From Nectonema munidae (lineage: Eukaryota > Nematomorpha > Nectonematoida > Nectonematidae), in the NCBI GenBank assembly GCA_030549495.1, contig JAUIRK010000043.1:586511-650510 (forward strand): DNA of 64,000 bases, written 5' to 3'. A program made the translations under genes and the position numbers. How positions within the stretch are numbered: the stretch's first letter is position 1; the number at the start of each line of letters is the position of its first letter. Below the pieces are notes generated by a model. It was not told the origin of the DNA. It ran no database searches and worked only from the letters and a program-made list of their open reading frames with translations. Below, piece after piece: positions 1 through 11,970 of the stretch.

Positions 1-420
1 ATTTGTTTATCGGTGCAACCTTAGTAATAATAATATATCCTCACTCAACGTTTTTAAAAATCGTCTTGATTTTCATTGGAAAGACAATTTTTTCATATTT
101 GAATAGTTCTATTACATTTTTATGAAGTTCATTTTTTTAAATCGATGCGATCACTACAAGCTAATCCTTAACTTTTTTTTCGCTTAATAAATTATGTTAT
201 GTTAATAAATTTTTGTTAAGTGAAAGAAGGTAAGCATATTTTATATTAGGAAATCAATATTCAAATAAAATTAAACCGAGTAGCGTACTACATTGAGTGA
301 ATCCTTTGTATAAAGAATCAGAAGGATATTAGAATTTAAATAATTTAGGAAGGTTATCTATCATACATCTAGTTTGTTAAAGAAAGTTGAATTCATTTCT
401 TTTTACTTTGAATAAATTTT
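1..420. repeat. Segmental repeat, copy 1
   Basis: This stretch reappears in the same orientation at 50228-50635 with only scattered substitutions and short indels. The shared text includes the run beginning at the AATAATAATATATCCTCACT motif near position 26 and ends near the TAGTTTGTTAAA motif around 380. No coding frame or transposon terminus is visible, so it looks like duplicated intronic or intergenic DNA. Both copies lie within about 600 bp of a ShKT-type exon (906-986 here, 49595-49675 there), which suggests duplication along with the host locus. Confidence 0.9.
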
Positions 421-905
421 TATATAGCTTTACTCAAATGAACTCTACTCTAAAATGCTATCGTAATTTTTTATTCTTGATTTTAATGGATAAAATTGAA
501 GTTGGATACAACCTTTGTACAAATCTAATAAGAGTTAAGTTGTAATTTGTACTCATTCACATTTTAGAATCATTCAAAGAAACAAAGAAGATGCGCTATT
601 AGCAACATTTTTAATATATATCATGAATATGATATTTCAAAATAGATAATAATCGATTTTGATAATTTAACTAGATTTTTAAACTGTCATATTATCGAGT
701 AGTTGATTTGCAATTAAGCAATTGCGTAGCTAAGTGCAGCTCATGTAACTATTGATTTTTTTAATGATACAAATAAATTTTGTCACTATTGAAACTGAGT
801 ATTATTTGACCATTATTTTTCTTAATCTCTATTTTAGAACTTTATTTTGATATTATTAAGTTAACAGACATAGAGTGAGAATCGTAAAATTATATGTTTT
901 TTTAG
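421..905. other. A+T-rich non-coding stretch with start of a duplicated intron
   Basis: No gene or element is recognised from 421 to about 820. From about 821, around the CTCTATTTTAG motif, the sequence resembles the DNA upstream of the second ShKT exon near 49510, so the duplicated block probably begins there. Confidence 0.5.
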
Positions 906-986
906 AATTAAGTTGGTGTAGCAATTATACTGAAGATTATTGCGAAAGCAAATATATGAATGTGAATTGTCCAGTTACTTGTCAAA
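906..986 (+). CDS. ShKT-type domain exon (host gene, copy 1)
   Basis: An 81-nt exon lies between a polypyrimidine acceptor (TTTTTTTAG) and a strong donor (GTAAGTG). It is read in phase 1 at both ends. The peptide contains SWCSNYTEDYCESKYMNVNC followed by PVTCQ, giving cysteine spacing C-x7-C-x8-C-x3-C. That matches the second half of the ShKT (SXC) fold, including the WCS, YM and NCP positions typical of the family. ShKT modules are small disulfide-rich domains often appended to secreted metalloproteases in cnidarians and nematodes. The exon and its flanking intron resemble 49595-49675, and a third exon with the same phase is at 3054. Nothing here shows a free-standing toxin; a domain of an extracellular multidomain protein fits as well. 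The rest of the gene is not identified. Confidence 0.7.
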
Positions 987-1719
987 GTAAGTGTTTATGC
1001 CAATATAATATTTTGATAAAAAATGTCTCAAAGTATAAGGCAGATGATACTAAATTATCTAATTTTTTGCACATTTAAAAATTTTTACAACAAAGAATTA
1101 CAAAAAGGTCCACTAAATCCCAGAGTGTTATAATAGGAAAAATATTAAATGTGCGAGCAATTTTAACTGAATTATCGTTTTAGGAAACTATATGGGAAAA
1201 CTTGAGATAAATATTTATTCAAAAATATATATACGCAAAATTTTCACATCTGTGATGATATGAGTATCCTATTGGGTATAAATTTTTTTCTATATTCGCT
1301 CCATTCAAAGGTTTTTTAATGTGCATGTGTAGTTTTAATTTATTAATTTTCTAGCTTTGTTTTTGATAATTAATACAAAATTTATTGACTTTGATTGAAG
1401 TTGAAATTTTCTGGAAATATAATTAATTTTCAATTAATGTGTTTCCTTTGATTTTTATAGAAGTTTTATTACTTCTTATCAAACAATGTTACCTTTTTTA
1501 AAAACTTGTTAAGCATTAAAAGAGAGATTTAAAAGTACTACATTTTGATTATTATTTATATTATTTTCTTATCCATGATCGAGTTTATATCTCATGTTTT
1601 CAACCCCAGTTTAAAACTTTTTAACTTCCCTAGCTAAAAAAACAACAAATAATTAAATGTTAAAGTCTACTGATGTTTTTACAATCTCCAACTTTGCGAT
1701 AAATTGCAACATTAACTTT
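987..1719. other. Intron-like non-coding DNA
   Basis: The first 90 bp after the ShKT exon resemble the intron after the 49595 exon. Beyond that the stretch is A+T-rich with no recognisable exon, element end or RNA gene. Confidence 0.5.
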
Positions 1720-2640
1720 TTTCGATATTGTCCATTGAATGAACGGCTTACTATTTGATAAAGTGACTGAATGAAAGATGGTTAATTGTCAAAAATTTGA
1801 GTGTGATGTGAGAAACGTCAAATAAGGGCGGTTTCAGAGAGTTCGAGTTGTCCAAAAAAAGTAATTTCTTCTCAATATTAAGCTACGTTAACAAGTAAGT
1901 GACGGGTTGAGCAGTGACCATGCGTTTTTATTGACACGACTGCAAATTGACTAATTTTTACGCTTTTCATGCATCTTGGTTTTCTCGACTTTTCTATAAC
2001 TATCGGTGTTCGCTTTTCACTGCATGCAAGCACTGCGGTCGACCCCTCTTTTGAAATCTTTCGGTCGCTGTGACTGCTGGATTTAGTTGAAATAGCTTTT
2101 TCAATAAAGGGCAAAAAAGAGCGGTCTCATCACAGATAAAAATATTTTGTGACTCTTAAGAATGGAGGGAATTCTTTGAATCCAGTCTTTATTGTTTTAT
2201 TCCACGACACACTTTTATCTTCAAAGCCAATAAGAGTTCCAAGAAGAGAGCTATTGGAGCAAAGGATTGAATTAAATATATTCATCTTCGAGTAATTTGC
2301 TGTATTCGGATTATATGATTGGACGATGATATAGGGAATTTTTGTCTCAGGCTCGAGAGAAACAATTATAGATCATAAGTTGGTTGAACTTATCAAATTT
2401 CTCATTTTTTTCAACACATTTATTTTTCCATTCCCCGTTTCTGACAATATGTATCCCCTTTTTTCTCTATATCGCATTCCATACTGTACTAACACCAACG
2501 CCATACTCTCAATTTTTTTCATAAGAATAGAGAAGTTTCTTGATTCATTAACAAATTCAATTTTTAATTCAAATATAATTCGCGTGTAGACATGGGGATA
2601 AAAAATTGAAAAATTGATAAACAAAATATAATTTGAAGAA
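1720..2640 (-). mobile_element. Tigger/pogo transposon relic
   Basis: Minus-strand translation gives scattered matches to a pogo/Tigger (CENP-B-like) transposase in the expected order. About 2620-2390 encodes a helix-turn-helix part with KIEFVNESRNFS and a GKINVLKKMRN stretch. About 2190-2160 encodes DWIQRIPS. About 2060-1880 encodes KRTPIVIEKSRKPRCMKS, the counterpart of the 'PVVIGKFKNPRCFKN' block seen in the Tigger at 51969-54396. The reading frame is heavily broken and the C-terminal half of the DDE domain is absent. Terminal inverted repeats were not found. It is an old, non-functional copy; the limits are approximate. Confidence 0.7.
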
Positions 2641-3053
2641 AAGTCAAACGAATTAACACATTAAATTTTATACCTGGGTAAAAGGTTTATATCATAATTG
2701 AAAAACAAATTATATAATAATTAAAAATCATTATTTCTAACAATATTTTCACTTGTTTTCTGCGAAACTAAATGCTCCAAAATATTTCAAAAACAACAAA
2801 TAAACTCTAAAATACGATAAAATAGCTAAAATCATCTATCAACCTTCTTATTGAACATTAATTTTTAAATTTCAATTTTTATCTTTTTTACCCAAAAAGT
2901 TTTTAATTGTATACTGAAGCTTCATTAAATTTTGATAATAAACTACAAAATATTAAAGCATTTTAAATATTTTTACAATTAAAACAAAAAGTTTACAATA
3001 ATTCAACTCATAGCTGTTGAATTTCAATAAAAATGGGTTGACTTTTCTTTAAG
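2641..3053. other. Non-coding stretch
   Basis: A+T-rich DNA between the Tigger relic and the next exon. Nothing recognisable is seen apart from the acceptor tract just before 3054. Confidence 0.5.
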
Positions 3054-3128
3054 ATTTTTGTCAAAGACATATTGAAAGATGTACCTTCTATGCACGCTTT
3101 TCTACAACTTGTGAAGAAGAATGTGAAG
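3054..3128 (+). CDS. ShKT-like domain exon (host gene, copy 2)
   Basis: A 75-nt candidate exon runs from an acceptor (TTTCTTTAAG) to a GTATAT donor and is read in phase 1 at both ends, as in the 906 and 49595 exons. The peptide reads FCQRHIERCTFYARFSTTCE then EECE. Its spacing, C-x6-C-x9-C-x3-C, is the same as in the 49595 exon. The residues between the cysteines are diverged: there is no WCS or NCP signature. ShKT membership therefore rests on spacing, exon phase and neighbourhood. It could be a chance open segment, but the coincidence of phase, length and spacing argues otherwise. Confidence 0.5.
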
Positions 3129-4968
3129 GTATATGACATAAGTTTATCCCTTTATCTTTAATCTATTTTTTATTTTTTAGAATATTATGAAGGTCATTTT
3201 GTTTAATTTAAAATTGAATTATTTTATATATTGCAAATAACTTTAGATAAAAAAGAAAGTAAAATATTAGTCCAATTTTTTTGTTTGTTGTTTTTTGTTT
3301 TGACAGAGCTTCTAATTTGCAAAGAAATAAAAATTCCGCCCAGGCCTGCAAAAATGATAACAATCGTAAGAGTTGCTTGGTTTACGCAAAAATAAAATTT
3401 TTATTTTATACGAATTCTCTCAATAGATTTCATCGTAACCAAGGTATTTCTAATAAATTGTGGTTTACGACTAAAATTCGTTTATAGAAGCGACTATCAA
3501 ACCAAAAGTTTACAATTTTTTGACGAATTCCTCAGCTAAAGTTCTTGTTTTTAGGCAGTAAAAGAAAATTAATTAGCCAGGCCCTTCACGACCGTCACAT
3601 CCAAAACGACAAAATCAATTATTATTTTTTTTATTCGATATGGAAATTACTTGCACAAGGAGTACCCATTTAACCACGAAAAAGTTTCACTATCATATTT
3701 GTAAGAGTATTTTGTGCTCAAGCAATGTTGATTGCAAAATTTTCCGATTCTTTGGTTTAAATGTTTTCTCAGATGAGATAGACAAGAAAAATTGATAAAC
3801 TTATAATCATTTTTTTCAATAAAGTAGGATAAAAACGCTTTCTCACGATGGCGATAACAGGAAAACGACTTACTAAGATGACAACGTTTTATCAATGACA
3901 GTTTATCTTTTGCAATAAAATATTAATAACAAAATAGCCCCATATGACTAGGGCACCAAATTATTCGTACCAAAAGCCCAATTTTGAAATTATATTTTAA
4001 ATTTTATATATGATATTTTTAAAATTTTTTTAAATATTTTTTATAATTAGTCTCTTTTAAAATCTATTTATATTAAATATCTCCATTGTATAGCTTAGTA
4101 CAATGAAAAAATATTTAATTTTCAATATTTTTGTTTTTTAGTCTATAATGATAAAAATGTATTTACGGGAAATACTATTTGTAAATTCCCGATTTAATAT
4201 TCATCGGTTGTGTAATCAAATGCAACAAGGACCTAATTTATTCCAGGAAAGCGTAATTTATTCCAGCAACAACTTAAAATAGATAGAAATTCAGCTGCTT
4301 TTTCGTTCATCCACGGGAGACTTTTCGTATTGTTGAAATTTAGGATGAGCAAAGTGTATATTTTTTAGAAAGTGATCAATAGATAATTGATTTTTCTATT
4401 TCAACTGATGTGATCGAACTATTCACAAGCTTGTAATGAAAAAATTGTTTTGAGTATAACGGGTGTTTTCTATCAATTACGACATGCTTTTTTCGAATTT
4501 ACCATTGAAATTGTTGTGGCACGTCAGGATTTTTTATATTTGAGGTAGGTCATTTATCTCTTCTTATATATCTCTTCTTATACTATGAAACTGCGGTTGC
4601 TTATTTATCAATTAAAGAGATGTCAGTTACCTAATTTTGTTTTCTTGTGACAAAATTACTGTAAGGTTTTTTTCACTGGGGAATTGCCTATTATGTATCA
4701 AATGAGACTTATTGAACTGAAAAGCATTTAACAGAGAAAATGGTTTGCCAGAGTTTTAAAAAATGTAAGATCATATGCGGATTTTGTGAAAAAATTTTTA
4801 TTTAGAAAAAGATACGTATGTGTTCAAGCGCATACTCTTACTAGCAATTTTTTCTTGCAATATGAAAAGTGTCGGAGTAAACAGATGACCAACATTTCTG
4901 CAAAATTCTGCACATAAAAAATTCAAACATTGATGGAGAAATAAATGAAATATTCAAAGTAAGGATTA
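3129..4968. other. Non-coding stretch before hAT element
   Basis: Long A+T-rich DNA with no supported gene. A minus-strand frame at 3647-3895 has loosely spaced Cys and His residues reminiscent of degenerate C2H2 fingers, but not enough to call. Confidence 0.4.
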
Positions 4969-5607
4969 GGTTAAATCAGGGGTGCAAAAACACAGTCGCG
5001 CAATCGCGCCGCGTGACCAGAAAATTTTCCTATGCGACCTTAACTTACAATGTTCTCAGAATAATAGTCATATGTCGAAGGCATAAAAATTTTTGACGCA
5101 ACTATACATTAGCATTGTAAAGTCGACTTGACGAGGTGGCAATAATATGCGATATAAGTGTGGCTACTTTAGCTTATTTTGCAAAACTGAATGTTTCATC
5201 CTTAAAAATACAATATAGCTGCGGTCAATTTTGTAATTCAAGTTTTATAAACCATAGTAATATTTTCACTAGGCGCTGTATGTTATTCTGAGGAATATAA
5301 TATCGGCAATATTTATTTCAATCATCGAATATATTATAGTTGAACAATTAACCGTATTTTTCGGTTATAAGACATACCACTATTTTTTGTTTAAAATTAC
5401 AAGAAAAAATATTGTAGAATTGTTGTTAAAAATCATTTAACTTGGCACAAAAATTATTCTTTCAACTCAAACAATAAATAAATTCTTTAAAATTAAGCAA
5501 AATATTGGGTTGTTCGAAAAGTTCGTTCCTATTTTTAGCATGATAATTCAAGCTTTGGACACACGTAACAAACCTCTCTGATTATCAACAAATATTATAT
5601 TTAAATT

Positions 5608-5895
5608 TTAAAGGCATTTAATTATCTTTTCATATTTTTTTAAAATTAAAAGAAAGATTTTGTAATAAAAAGGGTTCATATGTTTGCTACTTCTTCTACA
5701 CCTTGTCCCCAAGTTGGGGTGGGTGGCCATGATCTTGAGCCTCCATTTTCCTCTATCCTCAGCATCATCTTGTTCTAACCCGAGAGTGTGTATTGTTTCC
5801 AAGAGCCCATATTTCCCTCTCTTGCAAGGTCCCCTTTTTCTTTTGCCGACTACAGTCTCATCAAAAGCTTTTCGAACGATGTTCTCTTCTTTCAT
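5608..5895 (-). mobile_element. LINE reverse transcriptase C-terminal fragment inside hAT
   Basis: The minus strand reads RKAFDETVVGKRKRGPCKRG, then LETIHTLGLEQDDAEDRGKW and RLKIMATHP. This follows the pattern of the extreme C-terminus of non-LTR retrotransposon ORF2 proteins: a KR(R)GRP(R/K)-type basic stretch, an aspartate-rich spacer, then DR-x-x-W. Only about 80 residues remain. It lies within the hAT at 4977-8508, so it was either carried or inserted there, as a 5'-truncated copy pointing left. A clean poly-A or microsatellite tail is not visible. Confidence 0.6.
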
Positions 5896-6210
5896 TCTTA
5901 GTATATGGACATGCCACCTTAGTTTGCTTCTTTCTATAACACTTAAAACACTAAAGTTTACTGGGCTACGTCTCCTGACTTCTTTATTTTTTATGTGATC
6001 TTTTTTCTAAAAACTTCTGCTTACATCACATGACTTTGAAGACATGTCACATCACTTTTGCTTTAGCTTATGAAAACGGTCCCTAAAATTAATATTAACG
6101 CAGGAAATTTTTTATTATCATTGGCTTATTTTTATCCATTTATTCATCTACTATTTAGTTTTTAAAAATGATTTTACTGTGTTGGTGATTTTTTTTAAAG
6201 TGACTTTACT

Positions 6211-8283
6211 TTGTTGGAGAATTTGAATAATAAATTATTATTATTAAAAAGTGAAAGCCCTCATATTCGAATTAAAAAAAATTTTTTTTGGTCACCCTCT
6301 AAAATGAAGTGGCAAGAAACACTTCTTAAGTTTTTCTCAAAGAGACAAAATGAAGACAGTGATTCAGATGATCAATTCATTTCTGATTCTCAGATGAAAT
6401 GTAAAAATATAGAAGAGCCCAAGGTTGTCATTGAAGAAAGGAAAAGCCCGAAAACTGCTCAGCATGTGAGCAAAAATGACCGCCCTTTTCATTTTCAAGC
6501 TTCGTATGCCAGGGAATTTGCTGATTGGATTGCAATTAAAAGAGATACCAATAATCAAGTATTGGAAGTGGCATGTAACTGGTGCTGTAGTTTCAAGAAA
6601 CAAGCAGACGCATCGTCAAAATTTGTTTTTGGCTATAAAGATTCATTCAAAAAAAGAAACTTTTAAGATGCATGAAAGAAGTGTGTCCCACAGAAACTGT
6701 GAACGATTATACAAGGCCCAGTAGAATCCAGAAGACACCGATGGCTAAGTGTATGTTGAAAATGGACATGGAAGAGATGGAAAAACTCAAAAAACTTTTC
6801 ATTACTGCGCATTTCATTGCCTATTGGAATGAACCATATAGTGATTTTGAGAAACAAAGTGAACTTATCAGGAAATTGGGAATTCCAATGAAAAAAAAAT
6901 ATGTGAACAGGAGAATGTGCACAAAATTTATTAATAGAATCGTTTCTTCTACTCGAAAGAGAAGAAGAGACATTTCAAAGTTTCATTGTGTTAGCCTTTT
7001 ATTTGATGGTTCCAGTGACATTTCAGTTTCAGCATCTGTTATTGTGTATATGCGCTACATCACTGATGGGACTGTTGCAGAGTCTTATGTAGGTCTAGAG
7101 TAGTTACCCAATGAAACTGCTGATGGCTATATTACAGCTTTGAATTCTCCCTCAAAACGACTGGGAATAAAACTATTTGACAAGGGAAAATTAGTAGGTG
7201 TTGCAACCGATGGAGTAAGAACAATGTTGTGCTGTCTTGGTGGTGTTGCTGCTAAATTAACAAAAGATATTCCCCATTTGGTTGTTATTCATTGTGTGAC
7301 TCAGAGACTCTAACTGGCAGTCCTGGGTTCTTTGAAAGCTGTCCCATTTATGCAACAACTTGAGACGACTCTCAGAGGATTGTATATCTATTTTCATTCT
7401 TCACCAAAGCCCCATCCCAGCTAAAAGAAGTTGCATCATCTTTAGAAATGCAGTTGCTAAAACTAAGAGACATCAATGCTGTGAGATTGGTTGCCAGCAA
7501 AGAAGAGGCACTTCAAGTATTTTTGAAAAGTTGGCAAGCTTTGATCTTTCAGTTGCAGAACAACTCTAATATGAGAACTTCTGATGCTCAAAAATCAAAA
7601 GGACTGCTTAAATCCATTTGTGATTTTAAGTTTTTAAAGTACTGTCATTTTCTTTATGATTTTCTGACAGTCCTACGCCCACTTTCTGCTACATTTCAAA
7701 GAGAAACCCTAATGTCAGAAATCAAACCATCAGTGAACCATGCTACAAACTGGAGCATAACCCAGGAGAGATTGAAAGTCTTTTTTTGTAAGAATTGTCT
7801 CTCACTGGTGTCTTCAGAGAAGTCCAGTTAGAAAGATTAGAAGCAGAGGAAACAAGCTACTAAAAGGATAGAAGAATTATCCTCTCTGATGGGAAAGCTT
7901 CTCTGAAGAGCGATTCAAGACCATGGATGCAAAGCACAGAATATATCCATATTTTTTACAATGGGATGGCCAGAGGGGAAGAAAGTGTCCGATTTTGGGG
8001 ATGCTAAGCTTGAGCAACTGGTGCAGCATTTCAAGGAGGCCCTATCTAACATGGAAGTTCCAACTGCTTTCTTTGCAAAGGAAATGCTGCTTGATGAGTT
8101 TTTACCAAGTTCATCTGCTAGTTGCGAAAGGGGGTTCAGCAGAATGAACTGAATCAAAACAGACCTCAGATCAAGACTGACAACAACCAACATTTATTCC
8201 CCCTTGCTTGTCCGGCTCAGTGTTGCTTCCGGATTTTATCCAAATAAAAGTATTAAACTATGGCATTCATCACATGGGCAGAA
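6211..8283 (+). pseudogene. hAT transposase, decayed (ZNF862/KIAA1586-like type)
   Basis: This is the cut-and-paste transposase of the surrounding hAT, cutting at the element ends through an RNase H-like core. Open pieces lie in changing plus-strand frames. 6211-6666 is an acidic N-terminus with a Cys-rich zinc-finger-like part (EVACNWCCSFKKQA). 6672-7103 contains LFDGSSDISVSASVIVYMRY. About 7110-7370 contains LVGVATDGVRTML and LVVIHCVTQRL. 7448-7831 is the helical insertion. 7961-8283 is the C-terminal dimerisation region with SSSASCERGFSRMN followed by IKTDLRSRLTTTN. Several stops and frameshifts break it, including a stop just after SRMN and one after VTQRL. Assignment to hAT is secure from the C-terminal block and element ends; the subfamily name is tentative. 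Confidence 0.85.
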
Positions 8284-8516
8284 ACTTGTACATATGTGAA
8301 TTAAAATAACCTCCACTATTTTTCTATGTAAACAATGTTTACTAAACATCTTAGGTAAGAATAAATTGCATATTTCATTTCTAAAGTAATTGCATTTTAA
8401 TTATTTTAATACATTTGGCGTATGAATGATGTATGACAAAGTTTATATTTACGTGCTACTAAAAATTTCTATGTGCTACTAAACTTAACAAAAAATTTTG
8501 CACCCCTGGGTTAAAT

Positions 8517-9744
8517 TAATTAAATTAATTAATTAGTTTAATTAATTTGAAAATTATTATTCAAAGTAAAGCAAATGCCAAAGTAATCTTTTTGTCCTGA
8601 CCTGAAACTTTGCGTGCGAAAATTTTGCCTACTGACAGTTTGCGTAACAGACAGTTTGCCTAAAGAGCAGTAATTTTCACTCCTAAATTTACTATTTAAA
8701 ATCGAACTATAAACTAACTAACAAATTATATATAAATACTTAAAAACTAAGAAACTAAAAAAAACGATATTTTAAACATTATAGATTTATTTTAAAAGAA
8801 AATTTTTATTATATTTATTTTTAAATTATTATTTATTTATTTATATTTTGTATCAATAAATTCATAAAAAATATTTTTATTAAGAAAATTAAAAATAAAC
8901 AAGTATATACCGGTGTATAAGTTGACCCCCGCCCCCACCAATTTAAGGAAAAATATGGATTTCAATGATGTTCGATGTAAAAGTCCATTCTACTTTTAAA
9001 TTTATGAAGTAAAGCAAATTTATATTCTTATGAAAAATAAGCAGAATTCAGGTAAAATAATATTAACATCAAACTCTGTGTAACATCTCAAGGAAATTTC
9101 GATATGTCAGTAAATAAAATTTGTTTTAAATCCATATATTTCTTATCTAAAAGAATTTTGTTTATGGAGTTTCCTTTGGGTTAATCCTTAAACTTAAATA
9201 ATATATAGATGTGTTAGGAAGAGAAAAAATAAATTAATTACAAGATAAAACAAAGCTAATAAGGTTTTATAATGGTAATAGACCAAATGTGTGTTCTTAC
9301 CTAAGCAAACTGTTCGTAGGCATGATGTCCGGTACCTTCATTTATTACAAATAAGGAATCGTAAATAAAGCCGTTATACTTGGCTGAATTAACCAACAAC
9401 ACCTTCGATTTATACATATAGGTCTGCCTAAAGATGAAAAATTTCATGCCACTCTGCTTGTAAGTTCTACGTCGCAGACAAAAGAAATCAAAATTTTGGA
9501 TCTCAATAGAAAATAAGGTTATACACGTATGCTCTTCTTTTCACCCCACTTAAAACATCGCCTATGCCCCAACACTATAGGAAAATTAGAAGATGCAATC
9601 GTTCATAAAATTTTGCATGCGGAGCATACTTGAAAAGCAATATTTCAGGTAAAATTACCATATTAAGAATATTTTACCCAATAAATTTTCACTTAGTTCC
9701 TTTTCCTGTTTCTAATTCTTGTCTTTTTGTGTTCAAATAAACAG
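8517..9744. other. Non-coding stretch
   Basis: A+T-rich DNA. Around 8600-8680 short repeats of an ACAGTTTGC-like motif occur, and a loosely similar inverted motif (GCAAACTGTTCG) appears near 9306. A small element is possible but no convincing ends were found. No coding exon is recognised. Confidence 0.4.
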
Positions 9745-9880
9745 ACTCTGTAGACAGCTACATCTAAAGAAAGCACTATACAAATTTATATTAGACATGT
9801 TTTATTTCTTGCTAGTGAATTACATAATGAATATAGTTTTATTAGTCTTGATTAAGTTGGTCTGGGTTGGATTCCCAATC
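9745..9880 (+). CDS. Candidate M12B metalloprotease exon (upstream catalytic part)
   Basis: The open frame lies between a TTCAAATAAACAG acceptor and a strong donor (GTAAGTATCC). Starting with one nucleotide of a split codon, it encodes about 45 residues ending in MNIVLLVLIKLVWVGFPI. Adamalysin-type proteases have a hydrophobic block of this layout, roughly N-x-x-x-x-x-L-N-I-x-V-x-L-V-x-x-E-x-W, upstream of the zinc helix. The match is in pattern rather than identity, so this is an inference. It lies on the same strand as the zinc-binding exon at 18885. An exon linking them (starting in phase 0, ending in phase 1) was not found. It could also be an unrelated hydrophobic segment. Confidence 0.4.
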
Positions 9881-11029
9881 GTAAGTATCCCTACCATTTC
9901 CAGCTATGGAAGATTATTAGTTTCTTTAGTGCGATACCGGCAACTAAAAAAAAAATACTTTAAAAGAATTAAAAAGGAGATTTATATTAGATTGAAGAAG
10001 ATGAAACTATTATGTTCCAAAAGGAACATTGGTCCTAAATGGGTTAAACAATTTTAGGAATACCGACAATCGAGATTTGTGTTGGCAGGGATGGCCTGAG
10101 TGCTGATGACATAGAAGATTCTCTAGAAAAAGTATACTTTTGTTAGTCCAATTTTTGACTTTGAGTTAGACATCAATTTCAAGATTTGTTATCGGCGATA
10201 TCTCCTATAGGTTAACTTCGAAATTCTCGTCTTGGAGAAAACTTTAATTATTTAAAATATGTGATGATGATGAAGTTATAGAGATAGAGGTAACTTCGAG
10301 TGTCTTCATCAAGAAGGCAAATTTCGAACTATTTTCAAAGAAGCCTTGGTCAAGTCAAGAGATAGTGTTTTGAAAGCCAAACTATGTCTTCTATCTTTAT
10401 GTTTCCAGATTGAAAGTGAAAATAAATATCCGGAGATTGGCGCGTAAATTAGCCGCTAATTACTGTCCTTATACAATTTAACACTTGTTAACTGCAGTGT
10501 TAAACCTATTCGTGATGGGCAATTTTTATTTCCCAAGCCAGGGGGCTATTTTAGCCACCCTTCTTTTTTCTTAAAATATTGAATATTTTTGCAAAATTTT
10601 CGCATATGCCCACTAAAGAATTGATTGCGAATATGAGGGGTCATGTATTTTTCATAAAAATCAATCAAACATGTCAATCAATGCCATATATATCAACTTG
10701 AAACTATGTTATAAATTCCATATTTTTAAGGCTAATATTGTCTTAATTTATTTAATAAATTAACTTTTTTGATTATTTCACACAAAATATTTTATATGCA
10801 AGTAAATGAACATTCACAGGTTGTTAACGCCTGTTAAAATTAAAATTTAAGAAAAATGATTCAATTAAAAAATGGTAGCAGTGGGTGGCATGTTTAAATT
10901 TTTATTTTTTTTTAAATCAAATTTAAATATACAAAATTTGTTGTATTTAAATGTGATGCACGTATATATAATTTCATAAAAAATTACGGTTTTTACTTGT
11001 TTATTAAGTATAACAAATGTAAATGTTAC
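9881..11029. other. Non-coding stretch
   Basis: No recognised exon, element end or RNA gene. A candidate acceptor near 10056 is followed by stops in all useful frames. Confidence 0.4.
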
Positions 11030-11970
11030 ACATATGTATCAACTTTTCAATGTACGAAGTGTTTAAATTTTGGTCACTCTAGCAAATTTTGTAAAAATAA
11101 TATAGTCACATGTGCATACTCATATATATTCAAACGAGCATGAATATAAAGATTGTATTTTTAAAGAAGATTCAAATAGGCTACTTTGCTCTAACTGTCT
11201 TAAAAATAAAAGTGAGGATATAAAACATTTTTCTTGTAGCATATCTTGTAAAAAAAATATTGAATATGTAAGATCTATTACTGATTTTAATTTATAATAT
11301 AGGATATATCTATGTCTTTCATTATGAACCAGGATTTCTTTAATATTCCTCACTTTAGTGATTCTGCATTTTTCGAAAACATTTATTCTTTTACTATTAC
11401 TAATTTACAGGATCCTCTAAAGTTATATATATTTAATTTATTATCTCTTAATATCCAATCACTCAATAGTTCTCTATTGGTCTTTCTTTTTCTTAACACA
11501 GTACATGGTACTTAACTTCTTGTTTTTGAATGCATAATAATATAACATATAACATATATTTATAATTTTTCTATCGAGCTTGTAAGTCTTATATATTATA
11601 TATATTTTTTTTATATCATTAATATATTATGATTATATAAACATATAAACACTAGTACGAAGTATTTATTATAAACTTTCATTATAAACTATTTTTATTA
11701 TTTACGAAGTTTGTGTAACTTCATATAAGCGGCCCAAAAGCCTTTTGAAGTCTCACAGTGGTTATACAGTGGCTACGTGGTTATTACTATTGTAAAATTT
11801 TATTTTACTCATTTTATGATTTAGTATTCTTTTTTATATCTGTATGATGTATTTTCATTATTTACTTACTATTCTTCCAAAGTGACGTTGGAACATCCAT
11901 TGTGCATATTAAACTCGTTTTTTTTTATTTCTTGTAAATTAATGAATAAACTCTCTTCTTCTTCTTCTTA
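11030..11970 (+). mobile_element. LINE (jockey/CR1-like), internally deleted, with CTT tail
   Basis: Three parts of a non-LTR retrotransposon are present in order. At 11040-11297 is the end of an ORF1-type protein with a CCHC zinc knuckle (CTKCLNFGHSSKFC) and two further Cys clusters (LLCSNCLKN, SCSISCKKN), as in jockey/CR1-like ORF1 proteins. At 11312-11515 is the start of ORF2, where LLSLNIQSLNSSL matches the opening strand of the APE-type endonuclease. Then nearly all of ORF2 is missing, and about 11690-11970 looks like a 3' UTR ending in AATGAATAAACTCTC followed by a CTT microsatellite. ORF1 has a frame change after the knuckle. The copy is dead; the internal loss could be a deletion or a template-switch product. 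Confidence 0.65.

Larger units (their letters stand above)
4977..8508 (+). mobile_element. hAT transposon, complete ends, 8-bp target duplication
   Basis: The element starts CAGGGGTGCAAAA and ends TTTTGCACCCCTG, a perfect terminal inverted repeat of the hAT type. It is flanked on both sides by GGTTAAAT (4969-4976 and 8509-8516), an 8-bp target duplication as hAT elements make. A decayed transposase runs on the plus strand, and a LINE tail is embedded near the 5' side. Intact ends and target duplication with a broken gene suggest a middle-aged insertion that can no longer move itself. Confidence 0.95.

Noticed and set aside
3307-3365. Candidate exon reading SNLQRNKNSAQACKNDNN between an AG and a GTAAGAG
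   Set aside because: The splice signals are fair, but the phase (2 in, 1 out) does not fit the neighbouring 1-1 exons and no domain is recognisable.
3647-3895. Minus-strand frame with scattered Cys/His resembling C2H2 fingers
   Set aside because: The spacing does not give a complete C-x2-C...H-x3-H unit; probably chance or too decayed.
5684-5998. 104-codon plus-strand frame
   Set aside because: It is antisense to the LINE C-terminal fragment at 5608-5895 and has no own signature.
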